A DNA stretch of 64,000 bases, taken from an uncultured Monoglobus sp. GTDB taxonomy: Bacteria > Bacillota > Clostridia > Monoglobales > Monoglobaceae. The notes below the pieces were generated by a model. That model was not told the DNA's origin and searched no databases. It was given only the letters and a program-made list of their open reading frames with translations. Positions 44,201 to 50,988 of the stretch are shown one piece after another. Each line of letters begins with the position of its first letter. Position 1 is the stretch's first letter. The translations under genes were made by a program, and so were the position numbers. The stretch is from assembly GCA_947624305.1 (NCBI GenBank), contig CANQKC010000005.1, positions 45,022 to 109,021 on the forward strand, in the 5' to 3' direction.

Positions 44201-44961
44201 CCACTGCTGGTCCATCCCCAAGTCCAAAGGCTGCCGTCCGTTTTTATCGCTGTTGTATGATAATCTCCTGCGGAAACTGCCGCGACATTGTCCATTATTT
44301 TTACGGGTGTGGATTTGTCCTCCGTAGTGCCGTCTCCGAGCAGTCCGCCGCCGTTATATCCCCAAGTCCAAAGGCTGCCGTCCGTTTTTATCGCCGCAGT
44401 ATGATCACGTCCCGCGGAAATTGCCGCTACATTGTCCATAATTTTTACGGGTGTTAATTTATTCTCCATAGTGCCGCCGCCGAGTTGCCCGTACCAGTTA
44501 TATCCCCAAGTCCAAAGGCTGCCGTCCGTTTTTATCACAACTGTATGGCTACCTCCCGCGGAAACCGCCGCGACATTATCCATAATTTTTATGGGTGTAT
44601 ATTTGTCCTCCGTAGTGCCGTCGCCGAGCTCTCCGCCGCCGTTATATCCCCAAGTCCAAAGGCTGCCGTCCGTTTTTATCGCGACCGTATGCCAATATCC
44701 CGCGGAAACTGCCGCGACATTATCCATAATTTTTACGGGTGTGAGTTTGTCCTCCGTAGTGCCGTCGCCGAGCTCTCCGCCGCCGTTATATCCCCAAGTC
44801 CAAAGGCTGCCGTCTGTTTTTATCGCCGCTGTATAAAGAGTTCCCACGGAAATTGTTTGGTACTCGTCAACCTTTCCCATATCGTAAGCATTAACAAAAT
44901 TTGCCGGAAACAAAGCCGCGATCACGGCTGTTATCAACGCTAAAGTTAAAATCCTTTTCAT
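41275..44961 (-). CDS. Secreted RCC1-repeat (seven-bladed propeller) protein with large C-terminal region
   Basis: The 1228-residue exported protein has a signal peptide (about 1-25, NFVNA). Seven near-identical RCC1-like blades of about 48 residues follow (about 38-365), each with IKTDGSLWTWG, LGDGTTEDK and VKIMDNVAAV. Blade 5 lacks about ten residues. A beta domain (about 370-500), a helical cysteine-containing region (about 520-870) and beta domains including an InlB-B-like repeat (about 1090-1150) make up the rest. No anchor motif is visible. Bacterial RCC1-repeat proteins are mostly surface or effector-like; the target is unknown. The coding sequence is AT-richer than its neighbours. AGGAGGT precedes the ATG, and there is no room for a promoter between it and the upstream terminator. 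Confidence 0.88.
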   Translation of the reverse strand: MKRILTLALITAVIAALFPANFVNAYDMGKVDEYQTISVGTLYTAAIKTDGSLWTWGYNGGGELGDGTTEDKLTPVKIMDNVAAVSAGYWHTVAIKTDGSLWTWGYNGGGELGDGTTEDKYTPIKIMDNVAAVSAGGSHTVVIKTDGSLWTWGYNWYGQLGGGTMENKLTPVKIMDNVAAISAGRDHTAAIKTDGSLWTWGYNGGGLLGDGTTEDKSTPVKIMDNVAAVSAGDYHTTAIKTDGSLWTWGWTSSGSTPIKIMDNVAAVSAGYNHTALIKTDGSLWTWGANYQGQLGDGTTEDKLTPVKIMDNVAAVSTGNEHTAAIKTDGSLWTWGRNDYGQLGDGTTENKSIPVKIMDDVRLPDGGFVPSAPQTATRTLSAYFSGGENLVYDADADKYSADSFTLTGMVENLYISGDVDRSDTLAHNVKADITLPTGFSFEQNSDVKTKSCDLGNIDYGGFISETVYLRNPPMGSSTVKVHVTGDNVNAADFTYNIIIDRYAFDVDIYKADHLITSKLGNTMENTYFDLPDSPSQQLRKAGRECGMDGAAGAWNAFMDSLNMVDNPSSVADYAFEEKDMYEAIIMSMFETSVDYKVMSCINNDITKQTRDLTNFVTNQMKNKDKFDVCNVVDFKNMSQATRDDLCEHLNSSFKLAHPDAADIGELTDFIGKAIDYASDFQSLCEQINTYYNIRQLSGSMQQIMKDMYSACPSDNPALKQALRDCISIMQTSDDEFTQRMLVNFIAMTGKNVAQAGIDTLWSGVKESFSVANPEAFMFKAAYETGKYISQVCFNSDQIQEKYCNIIALVNTENVLKTVYNKSKSGFLSNKNKNKAQIYNSAVDVMFNMLNTDCDYATAFVDAMDNSLAGQISKALGDKSTEDFKKSVSNIKESTYQFHEIVLTDWIYDLELENPARFNEYSHLINESAERLRKRYNIACPVDVYIYDKNDVIVGSVIDNVPYCRPDANITISVNGDEKTVYMYGENEYRLSYIGNDTGDMDISVAEYNDENNVARNVYFNNIELASGIAYTATDSGSVLGVDTYFLTAENNIEITPGYDTLNDAESTSYNASVERGYFTGLMSLNRDLHAGENAEITAYVPNGYKFVRWTVDTGEDIFADPSSASTSICMPNHDIKITAVMEKAIPAVAIENAAENSVTVKTLNCDGLNGEVILAVYDENDALKSINSKPIEQEVLFDDVDLSTGYVKAFVWDSFDNMKPLTEPVEMSL
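43870..44850 (-). repeat. Tandem 144-bp RCC1 blade repeats
   Basis: There are seven in-frame tandem units of 144 bp (one shortened by about 30 bp) with long identical stretches. Differences cluster at a few codons: the two residues before HT in SAGxxHT, and the residues after WTWG. Such identity invites unequal recombination and changes of blade number. Confidence 0.9.
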
Positions 44962-44984
44962 AATGTTTTTACCTCCTATTAATT

Positions 44985-45143
44985 AAAAATGCGTTGCTGC
45001 AATTAAGAGCAACGCACAAAAACACATTACTCTTATTGCTGCCACGCAACTTTAACATTGATACAAATATGCCAAAACAGAGTATGCATTTTTAACAAAA
45101 ACAAAATGACATACTTGTATCAAAAATATTCAGTTACGTGGCA
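44985..45143 (-). ncRNA. Structured leader RNA, unit 1 (attenuator of the RCC1 gene)
   Basis: About 159 nt on the minus strand. The RNA would start at the first base of an 11-bp outer stem (45143-45133 with 45050-45040, one U-G pair). A 14-bp inner stem (45123-45110 with 45071-45058, one U-G pair) carries a 38-nt loop with AAAAATGCAYRCTCT. A terminator hairpin (45015-45008 with 44998-44991) runs into five T residues. The segment 45039-45027 can instead pair with 45012-44999, destroying the terminator's 5' arm. The RCC1 ribosome site follows 8 bp later. I do not recognise the family. Confidence 0.75.
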
Positions 45144-45148
45144 AGATA

Positions 45149-45177
45149 AATATACCACACCTCGAAAAAAATAGCAA
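45149..45177 (-). promoter_or_regulatory. Promoter of leader RNA unit 1 / RCC1 gene
   Basis: On the minus strand TTGCTA (45177-45172), a 17-bp spacer and TATATT (45154-45149) place the start site near 45143, exactly at the beginning of the outer stem. Confidence 0.7.
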
Positions 45178-45193
45178 GTATTTTTTATAAAAT

Positions 45194-45359
45194 AAAAAGT
45201 GTGTGGTCGCAAACGGAACCACACACGAAAAATGCTTAGCTCCGATTGCTGCCACACAAATTCTCAACTGTTTACAAATACGTGAAAATAGAGCGTGCAT
45301 TTTTGCCTATAAAGCACAAAAACACGTTTTGCAAACAGTCATATTTAATTTATGTGGCA
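45194..45359 (-). ncRNA. Structured leader RNA, unit 2 (diverged paralogue of unit 1)
   Basis: About 166 nt on the minus strand with the same plan as unit 1. An 11-bp outer stem (45359-45349 with 45260-45250, U-G at the same position) leads to a 17-pair inner stem (45339-45323 with 45284-45267). The loop is 38 nt with the same AAAAATGCAYRCTCT motif. The terminator hairpin is 9 bp (45226-45218 with 45207-45199) followed by TTTTT. An antiterminator can form between 45249-45237 and 45221-45209. Stem sequences differ from unit 1 but pairing is kept. It precedes unit 1 in the direction of transcription. Confidence 0.75.
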
Positions 45360-45364
45360 AATTT

Positions 45365-45393
45365 ATTCTACCATATTATTTCCAAAAGGTCAA
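45365..45393 (-). promoter_or_regulatory. Promoter of leader RNA unit 2
   Basis: On the minus strand TTGACC (45393-45388), a 17-bp spacer and TAGAAT (45370-45365) place the start near 45359, again at the first base of the outer stem. Confidence 0.75.
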
Positions 45394-45424
45394 TAAAATT
45401 TTCAAAAACAATATCATTTTCATA

Positions 45425-45710
45425 GTCCCTAGTTACTAATACCTAGTACCTATGTTAACCCCTCTCCGTCTTTTCGCCGCCTACGAAAATCCACTTCACA
45501 TTGGTTCGCCACCCTCTCCGTCGCCTTCGGCGCCACCTCTCCCTCCTAAAGGCGGGCGAGGCAGGCGGCGGCCGAGGTCGTCCGCCCCTGCGGTGTGATG
45601 AAACCTGTAGGGCGGCAACCTGCCACCCGTCCTAGTCCCTAGATCCTATTTCCTAGTCTCTACGTTGGGCGAGGCTTTCGGGCGGCCGAGGTCGTCCGCC
45701 CCTACGGTAA
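45425..45710 (-). repeat. Right composite intergenic repeat array (inverted relative to the left one)
   Basis: It contains the 'TAGTCCCTAGTTACTAATACC' tract (45423-45455 and again 45641-45665), a CCGTCGCCTTCGGCG hairpin block with TCCCTCCTAAAGGCGGGCGAGG (45513-45560), and two copies of the CGGCCGAGGTCGTCCGCCCC core (45570-45590, 45683-45703). Read on the minus strand, the order matches the left array at 41053-41260. No gene is supported in 45394-45846. Confidence 0.8.
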
Positions 45711-45756
45711 TTTGCGCATTATGTCATAAAATTTCGCCTTTAGAAATGTCATTATT

Positions 45757-45850
45757 AGAAAAAAACAGCGGCATAGCCGAAACTATGCCGTTGCCGGAAT
45801 TTAAAATATTACTGTTTTATGTCACGCGCCGAGCGGCGGGATTTTTTTAT
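45757..45850 (-). repeat. Terminator-like repeat, copy B
   Basis: This is the inverted copy of the element at 40952-41050: a GC-rich segment (CCGCCGCTCGGCG), the TTTAAATT block and the hairpin CGGCATAG/CTATGCCG (45769-45776 with 45783-45790) with a T-run on the minus strand. It overlaps the 3' end of the GH105 gene and probably terminates it. Confidence 0.75.
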
Positions 45851-46944
45851 ATAAGATCGCAGATCAGTTTGAGGAAGGGGCCGACGGCTTTGCAGTCGTT
45901 TTCCACTATCGGCTCGCTGAAGTAGTAGTCGAGCGTTCCGTCGCGGCGGAGGTTGCCCTCGGGGCCGAGACCCGACACCGCGCAGCAGTCGGTTATATAG
46001 AGCAAGGGCCCGTCCTCGCGGATAAAGCTGCCTAAGATGCCGCCGAGCGCGCTTTCAAGGTGCGGGCGGAACTTCTTTTCGTCAAGATAACCGAGGCGGA
46101 GCGCCTTGGCGAGTGTGTAGGCAAACATGCAGGTGCAGGTGGACTCGGGATAGTTGCCGCTTCTGCGGTTGTCGAGGACCTGGTACCAGCATCCGTTTTC
46201 GTCCTGGTAAAGGACGACGTTTGACATGATCTTGTCAAGCATTTTAATGAGTGTCTTTCTGCCGCTGTGGAGCGGCGGGATAAAATCAAGCGCGTCAACG
46301 ATCGCCATCGTGAACCAGGCCATGGCTCTGCCCCAGACGTTAAGTGAGCGGCCGGTGTTCTTGTCGGCCCAGAACGCGGTTTTTGACTCGTCGCAGGCGT
46401 GGGCGTTGAGGCCGCACCTCGGCTCGTATGTCAGCCTTTCGGCGTTCACGAACTGCGTGACAACATCGTCAAACCGCTCGGAATGTCCGCATTCCTTGGC
46501 GTATTGCGCAGAGAACGGCTCGGCCATATACACGCCGTCGAGCCACACCTGATTGGGATAGATGAGCTTGTGCCAATATGTTCCCGACTTTGTGCGCGGC
46601 TGGTTATTGAGCTGGTCGATGAGCCTTTCGGCCGCCTTGAGATATTTTTGCTCGCCGGTATTATTATATAGCCAGAGGCAGTTTTTGCCGTTGTTTATAT
46701 GGTCGAGATTATACAGCGACGGGTCGTATTTGTTGATGCTGCCGTCGTTGTTTATAAAGTAGTCCATGCTTTTTTTGATATAGTCAAAATATTTTTTATC
46801 GCCGGTCTTTTCATAAACCGCCGCCATTCCCATCAGGCACACGCCGCGGTCATACTGCCATTTTTCGCAGATGACGGGCTGATTTTCACGCATTATCGTG
46901 TCGGCGAGCCTTACCGCCTTGCTTAACAGTTCACGCTTGTCCAT
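45847..46944 (-). CDS. GH105 unsaturated rhamnogalacturonyl hydrolase (YteR/YesR-like)
   Basis: This cytoplasmic (alpha/alpha)6-barrel glycosidase removes the unsaturated galacturonyl residue left by pectin or rhamnogalacturonan lyases. The 365-residue protein has no signal peptide. Family motifs are WLDGVYMAEPF with the probable catalytic Asp136, WGRAMAWFTMA, and ESTCTCMFAYTLAKALRLGYL. GGAGG precedes the ATG at 46944. It is monocistronic and divergent from the sugar isomerase/epimerase gene, which could act on the same sugar pool. Together with the PL26-like gene it indicates rhamnogalacturonan-I use. Confidence 0.92.
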   Translation of the reverse strand: MDKRELLSKAVRLADTIMRENQPVICEKWQYDRGVCLMGMAAVYEKTGDKKYFDYIKKSMDYFINNDGSINKYDPSLYNLDHINNGKNCLWLYNNTGEQKYLKAAERLIDQLNNQPRTKSGTYWHKLIYPNQVWLDGVYMAEPFSAQYAKECGHSERFDDVVTQFVNAERLTYEPRCGLNAHACDESKTAFWADKNTGRSLNVWGRAMAWFTMAIVDALDFIPPLHSGRKTLIKMLDKIMSNVVLYQDENGCWYQVLDNRRSGNYPESTCTCMFAYTLAKALRLGYLDEKKFRPHLESALGGILGSFIREDGPLLYITDCCAVSGLGPEGNLRRDGTLDYYFSEPIVENDCKAVGPFLKLICDLI

Positions 46945-47056
46945 GATATTATCCTCCGAAATATTATAGCTTATTTGATTTTAACTTATTTTCGCCCGTA
47001 CCACAAGCTTAATTTGGCGAGTGAGTCAAAAAATGTGAATTTCACCAAAAAAACAC

Positions 47057-47085
47057 TGTACAAATCGGCTTTGTTGATATATAAT
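47057..47085 (+). promoter_or_regulatory. Promoter of the sugar isomerase/epimerase gene
   Basis: TGTACA (47057-47062), a 17-bp spacer and TATAAT (47080-47085) lie 28 bp upstream of the ATG. The -10 is strong and the -35 only 4 of 6. Confidence 0.65.
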
Positions 47086-47113
47086 TAAAGAAAAAAGCTA
47101 AGGAGTTGAAAAT

Positions 47114-47947
47114 ATGTTTAATCAGTTGAATTTCGGAATGAGGGGCCATGACACAAAGGCGAAGGATATTGAGACTTTGGCCGACACGCTTGAGAGCGTC
47201 GGCGCGACCCACGTCCAGCTCGCTCTTAAAAAGTCGTTCAAGGATATTAAGTGGCGCGGCAGCGTGCTGACGCCCGAGCTCGGCAAATATATAAAGGAGA
47301 CGCTCGCAAGGCGGGGCGTACGCGTTTCGGTGCTCGGCTGCTACATAAACCCCGTAAACCCCGACGAGGACAAGCGCAGAGGCGAGCTTGAGTGGTTCAA
47401 GGCCCACCTTAAGTTCGCGAAATATCTCGGCTGCGACATGGTCGGAACCGAGACGGGATTTTACAACAGCATAGAGGAGACGCACACCGAGGAAAACTAT
47501 CAGCGCTTCCTGCGCAGCATGCGCGAGCTTGTTGACTGCGCCGAGAGCCTCGGCAGCATAGTCGGCGTTGAGACCGTGACCAAGCACAGCATGTGGAACC
47601 CGAAAATGACAAAGCGCTTCCTTGACGAGATCAACTCGCCCAACGTGACCGTGATTTTCGACCCCGTGAACATAACCGACATGAACGACGTCGAGGGTCA
47701 GCACAAGATCGTTGACGAGGTTTACAGCCTTTACGGCGACAGGATCGGCATACTGCACTTTAAGGATTTTGAGGTCATAGACGGCAAAAAAGAGGGCCGT
47801 CTCGCGGGCGACGGCGTTTATGACTATGAGTATCTGTTCAAATACGCGAAGGAATATTCGCCGGTCATCAACGCCATTCTCGAGACGAACAGCGAGGACA
47901 ACTTCGGCGCCACCGCAGCGAAGATCAAGGCGATCTGGGACAAATAA
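47114..47947 (+). CDS. Sugar phosphate isomerase/epimerase family protein (xylose-isomerase-like TIM barrel)
   Basis: The 277-residue TIM-barrel protein of the AP-endonuclease-2 superfamily includes metal-dependent sugar isomerases and epimerases. Probable metal ligands are in GTETGFYN, GVETVTKH, FDPVNITD, GILHFKDF and the C-terminal AILETNSED. The substrate cannot be read from the sequence; the neighbouring GH105 gene suggests a pectin-derived sugar. AAGGAG lies 8 bases before the ATG. Confidence 0.88.
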   Translation: MFNQLNFGMRGHDTKAKDIETLADTLESVGATHVQLALKKSFKDIKWRGSVLTPELGKYIKETLARRGVRVSVLGCYINPVNPDEDKRRGELEWFKAHLKFAKYLGCDMVGTETGFYNSIEETHTEENYQRFLRSMRELVDCAESLGSIVGVETVTKHSMWNPKMTKRFLDEINSPNVTVIFDPVNITDMNDVEGQHKIVDEVYSLYGDRIGILHFKDFEVIDGKKEGRLAGDGVYDYEYLFKYAKEYSPVINAILETNSEDNFGATAAKIKAIWDK

Positions 47948-47962
47948 AAATTAAGACGCGGC

Positions 47963-47985
47963 AAGCCCCACGAAATGTGGGGCTT
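47963..47985 (+). terminator. Intrinsic terminator (bidirectional)
   Basis: A 9-bp perfect stem (47963-47971 with 47977-47985, loop GAAAT) is followed by TTGTTTT, 15 bp after the stop codon and 13 bp from the convergent gene's stop codon. Confidence 0.85.
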
Positions 47986-47997
47986 TTGTTTTGCGGA

Positions 47998-48672
47998 TCA
48001 GGCGCCGCATGCCTCAAGCTTTGAGACCGAGACCTCATACGCGGTCTTGCTTATTATTTCGGTTTCGCTTATGTATTTCTGGTACTCGCGGCTTTGAATT
48101 CTGCCCCAGATCTTAAGGTTCGTGCCGACCTCCATGCCGCGGATATATTTCGCGTTCCTGCCCCACGCGATGCAGGGGATGTAGTCGGATTTTTTGTAGG
48201 AGCGGTTGACCGCGAGCAGAATATCGGATATTTCGCGGTTAAAGGGAGTGGTTCTGTATGTCGGCTTTTTGCACAGATAACCGTTCAGAAAAACCTGATT
48301 CGGGTTCCCGTTGTTTTCGGCTTCCCCGCATTTCCCGAGATATGTTATTTCCTTCGCGAAAACCGTGAGGATGAGCTTGTTGCCTGTTCCGGAATAGTTG
48401 TTGTATGAGCGGTACTGCCCGATCACGTTTATTATATCCCTGAGGCCCGGCCTGAAGTCGCAGAACAGGCGCTCCGAGACCGTGACCGGGATAAAGTCGC
48501 GCTTGCCGCTCAGACGCTCGACCGCCAGAACCGTTATGTAATATTTTTCCCCGTAAATTTCGTGCGACAGAGAGGGAGGAGAGGTTACTTCCCCCGTGAG
48601 TATTGCGATGTTGTTGTTATAGTAGCTGTTTTCATCATATGCGTATTCCGATATTTCAGAAATTTCCGACAT
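47998..48672 (-). CDS. SSB-related protein with two OB folds
   Basis: The 224-residue protein has two predicted OB-fold units. The first (about 20-115) has ILTGEVTSPPSLSHE and the second (about 125-215) has VFLNGYLCKKPTYRTTPFNREISDILLAVNR...PCIAWGRNAKYIRGMEVGTNLKIWGRIQSREYQK, which closely follows the bacterial SSB fold. It lacks the acidic SSB C-terminal tail (DIPF), so it is not the main SSB. A DNA-binding role in recombination or primosome assembly is possible; the function is inferred from the fold only. It is followed on the minus strand by a shared terminator. Confidence 0.8.
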   Translation of the reverse strand: MSEISEISEYAYDENSYYNNNIAILTGEVTSPPSLSHEIYGEKYYITVLAVERLSGKRDFIPVTVSERLFCDFRPGLRDIINVIGQYRSYNNYSGTGNKLILTVFAKEITYLGKCGEAENNGNPNQVFLNGYLCKKPTYRTTPFNREISDILLAVNRSYKKSDYIPCIAWGRNAKYIRGMEVGTNLKIWGRIQSREYQKYISETEIISKTAYEVSVSKLEACGA

Positions 48673-48687
48673 TATTGCGACCTCCGA

Positions 48688-49470
48688 TTATTCATTATTT
48701 GTGCTGCACTGCATTCCGTTCGCGTCCACCTTGTAATTGTCTCTTATAATAAGCTCGGATATGGGAACTATCTCATAGCCCTGCGCGATAAGCTCGTCAA
48801 GTATTCTCGGCAGAGCCTCGGGCGTGTGCTTCGCCGCGTTGTGGAACAGTATTATCGCGCCGGGCGCGGCCTTCGGCACGACTCTTGAGTATATCTCGTC
48901 GGCGGACAGATCCTTCCAGTCGAGGCTGTCAACGCTCCACTGGATCGTGTAATATCCGCATTCCCGCGCGGTTCCCACCACGTCGTTGTTATAGTCGCCG
49001 TAGGGCGGGCGGAACAGCTCGGGCTTGCGTCCGGTCACGGCCTCGATCTTGCTGCCGCAGTCGTTGAGTTCCTTGATCATTTCATCCTTTGAGATCTGCG
49101 TCATATGCGGGTGCTTTGAGGAGTGGTTCATAACCTCGTGGCCCGCGTCCGACAGAGCCTTGACCGATTCGGGATATTTGTCTACCCAGTCGCCCACAAC
49201 AAAAAAAGTTGTTCTGATGTTCCGCTCACCAAGAATATTGATCAAATTTTCGGTATCTTCATTTCCCCAAGCCGCGTCAAAGCTTATGGAAAGTTTTTTG
49301 TCGTTCTCGTCCTTTTGGACGCAGTAGATCGGCAGGTCGCGGTCGCCGCTCGCGGCGCTTATGGCGGCGCTTCCTCCCTTGAAATAGCCCAGCATGACAA
49401 GTGCGAAAAACGCCGCCGCGATAACGCCGAGGATAATCCCGGTCTTTCTGCCGACAAACCAAACCTTCAT
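48688..49470 (-). CDS. Membrane-anchored polysaccharide deacetylase (PdaB-like, CE4)
   Basis: The 260-residue protein has one N-terminal transmembrane segment (about 9-30) and an extracellular NodB-type domain. The CE4 motifs are SFDAAWG (motif 1, with the second Asp of the usual FDDGP replaced), HSSKHPHM (motif 2, zinc histidines), RPPYGDYN (motif 3), SVDSLDW and ILFHN. PdaB-type proteins act on spore or cell-wall peptidoglycan; the altered motif 1 is common in that group. The start at 49470 follows AGGAGGTG at 7 bases; an upstream in-frame ATG at 49521 is less likely. Confidence 0.9.
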   Translation of the reverse strand: MKVWFVGRKTGIILGVIAAAFFALVMLGYFKGGSAAISAASGDRDLPIYCVQKDENDKKLSISFDAAWGNEDTENLINILGERNIRTTFFVVGDWVDKYPESVKALSDAGHEVMNHSSKHPHMTQISKDEMIKELNDCGSKIEAVTGRKPELFRPPYGDYNNDVVGTARECGYYTIQWSVDSLDWKDLSADEIYSRVVPKAAPGAIILFHNAAKHTPEALPRILDELIAQGYEIVPISELIIRDNYKVDANGMQCSTNNE

Positions 49471-49549
49471 TGTCGTCACCTCCTGAGTTAATGATATGAG
49501 CGGCGATTTCAAATTATTCAATGAATGGATATTATGACCAATATCTTTG

Positions 49550-49578
49550 TTGACAAAGGCGGGGGTTTATGCTAAAAT
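49550..49578 (+). promoter_or_regulatory. Promoter of the lysA cluster
   Basis: Perfect TTGACA (49550-49555), a 17-bp spacer and TAAAAT (49573-49578) lie 77 bp upstream of lysA. No lysine-riboswitch-like structure fits in the short leader. Confidence 0.85.
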
Positions 49579-49655
49579 AGTATTCGGTGTATTATGTACC
49601 CGAGGCGTTTTGCGCCCGTTTACCAAACAAATGATACTTAAGGCAGGAGGAAAAT

Positions 49656-50960
49656 ATGGATTTTGTAATGAAATGTTTAAGCGTGAACCAAAAGGGAAAC
49701 CTCAGTATAGGCGGCTGCGACCTCACAGACATTGCCGCGGAGTACGGAACTCCATCGTATGTCATGGACGAGGACGAGATCCGCGAAAACTGCCGCGTCT
49801 ATACGAATGCGATGAATGAATATTATGACAGTAAAGGCATTGTACTTTACGCGAGCAAGGCGCTTTCGTGCAAGTATATCTACCGTATTATGAAGGAAGA
49901 AGGCATGGGCGTTGATGTGGTGTCAGGCGGAGAGCTTTACACCGCTATCAAGGCGGGCTTCCCCGCGGAGCGCATATATTTCCACGGAAACAACAAGACC
50001 GGCGACGAGATAAAGATGGCGCTTGAGTATGGCGTGGGCAGGATCGTGGCCGACAACGTGTTTGAGCTTGAGAGCATAAACGAAATCGCGGGTGAAATGG
50101 GAAAGACAGCCGACATTATGTTCAGAATAAAGCCGGGCATAGACGCGCACACCCACAGCTTTGTGCAGACGGGCCAGATCGACTCAAAGTTCGGCGTGGC
50201 GCTTGAGACGGGCGAGGCAGAGGAGTTCGCGGTAAAGGCCGACGGCATGCCGAACATCAACGTTGTTGGCGTTCACTGCCATATCGGCTCGCAGATATTC
50301 GAGCTCGCTCCGTTTGAGCTTGCGGCTGAAAAGATGATGAATTTTATCGCTGACATGAAGGACAGGCACGGCATCGAGATAGACGAGCTGAACTTAGGCG
50401 GCGGCTACGGCATAAAGTATACCGAGAGCGACACGCCGATAGATTACGACAAATACATACGCGCGGTCTCAAAGGTCGTGCGCGGCATATCCGAGAGCCG
50501 CGGCGTAAAGCTGCCGTTTATCGTTATGGAGCCGGGCCGCTCGATCGTTGCCGAGGCGGGGCTCACGGTCTACAAGGTCGGCGCCGTTAAGGAAATTCCG
50601 AACATCAGGACGTATATCTCGGTTGACGGCGGAATGGGAGACAACCCGAGATACATACTTTATCAGAGCGAGTACGAGGCCGCGAGGGTTCGCGATCCGC
50701 TTGCCGAAAAGACGATGATTGCCACGATCGCGGGCAAGTGCTGCGAGTCGGGCGATATTCTGGTCGAAAACGCGAGGCTCCCCGAGGTCAAGGCGGGCGA
50801 TCTTATCGTTGTGCTCGCGACCGGAGCGTACAACTATTCAATGGCGAGCAACTACAACCGTATCCCGAGGCCGCCGATAGTTATGGTGTCGGGCGGTAAG
50901 GCGCGGCTCGCCGTGAAGCGCGAGAGCTATGACGATCTTATCTCCAACGATTTAATATAA
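49656..50960 (+). CDS. lysA: Diaminopimelate decarboxylase
   Basis: This PLP enzyme decarboxylates meso-diaminopimelate to L-lysine, the last step of lysine synthesis. The 434-residue protein has the PLP lysine in YASKALSC, HGNNKT, the phosphate-binding GGGYGI, HCHIGSQI, EPGRSIVAEAG, and the active-site cysteine region GKCCESGD followed by GAYNYSMASNYNR. AGGAGG is 6 bases before the ATG. It heads a run of closely spaced plus-strand genes to hslO. Confidence 0.97.
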   Translation: MDFVMKCLSVNQKGNLSIGGCDLTDIAAEYGTPSYVMDEDEIRENCRVYTNAMNEYYDSKGIVLYASKALSCKYIYRIMKEEGMGVDVVSGGELYTAIKAGFPAERIYFHGNNKTGDEIKMALEYGVGRIVADNVFELESINEIAGEMGKTADIMFRIKPGIDAHTHSFVQTGQIDSKFGVALETGEAEEFAVKADGMPNINVVGVHCHIGSQIFELAPFELAAEKMMNFIADMKDRHGIEIDELNLGGGYGIKYTESDTPIDYDKYIRAVSKVVRGISESRGVKLPFIVMEPGRSIVAEAGLTVYKVGAVKEIPNIRTYISVDGGMGDNPRYILYQSEYEAARVRDPLAEKTMIATIAGKCCESGDILVENARLPEVKAGDLIVVLATGAYNYSMASNYNRIPRPPIVMVSGGKARLAVKRESYDDLISNDLI

Positions 50961-50988
50961 GAGTTAATAATAAGAGCGGAGGATATTT

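Noticed and set aside
43870..44850. CRISPR array or diversity-generating target
   Set aside because: The units are in-frame coding repeats of 144 bp without spacers, and no cas or reverse-transcriptase gene is in the window. Variation is not restricted to adenine positions as far as I can see.
44485..44943. Repeated plus-strand frames opposite the RCC1 repeats
   Set aside because: Their periodicity is the antisense image of the 144-bp blades; the minus-strand frame has a signal peptide and ribosome site.
44985..45393. Integron attC sites or a MITE instead of structured RNA
   Set aside because: Unit 2 lacks the AAC/GTT core pair of attC. The two units conserve pairing rather than sequence, and the G-U pairs, promoters and T-runs all fit one transcribed strand.
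44985..45393. 6S RNA or a T-box, purine, glycine or c-di-GMP riboswitch
   Set aside because: The conserved words of these classes as I know them (T-box AGGGTGG, c-di-GMP-I and -II cores, glycine core) are absent, and 6S RNA does not carry a competing antiterminator. An unknown Rfam class is still possible.
45665..45925. 86-codon plus-strand frame in the repeat array
   Set aside because: It is made of repeat sequence and the antisense of the GH105 3' end, with no ribosome site.
49579..49655. Lysine riboswitch before lysA
   Set aside because: The leader is only about 70 nt and lacks the long multi-stem core of the L-box.
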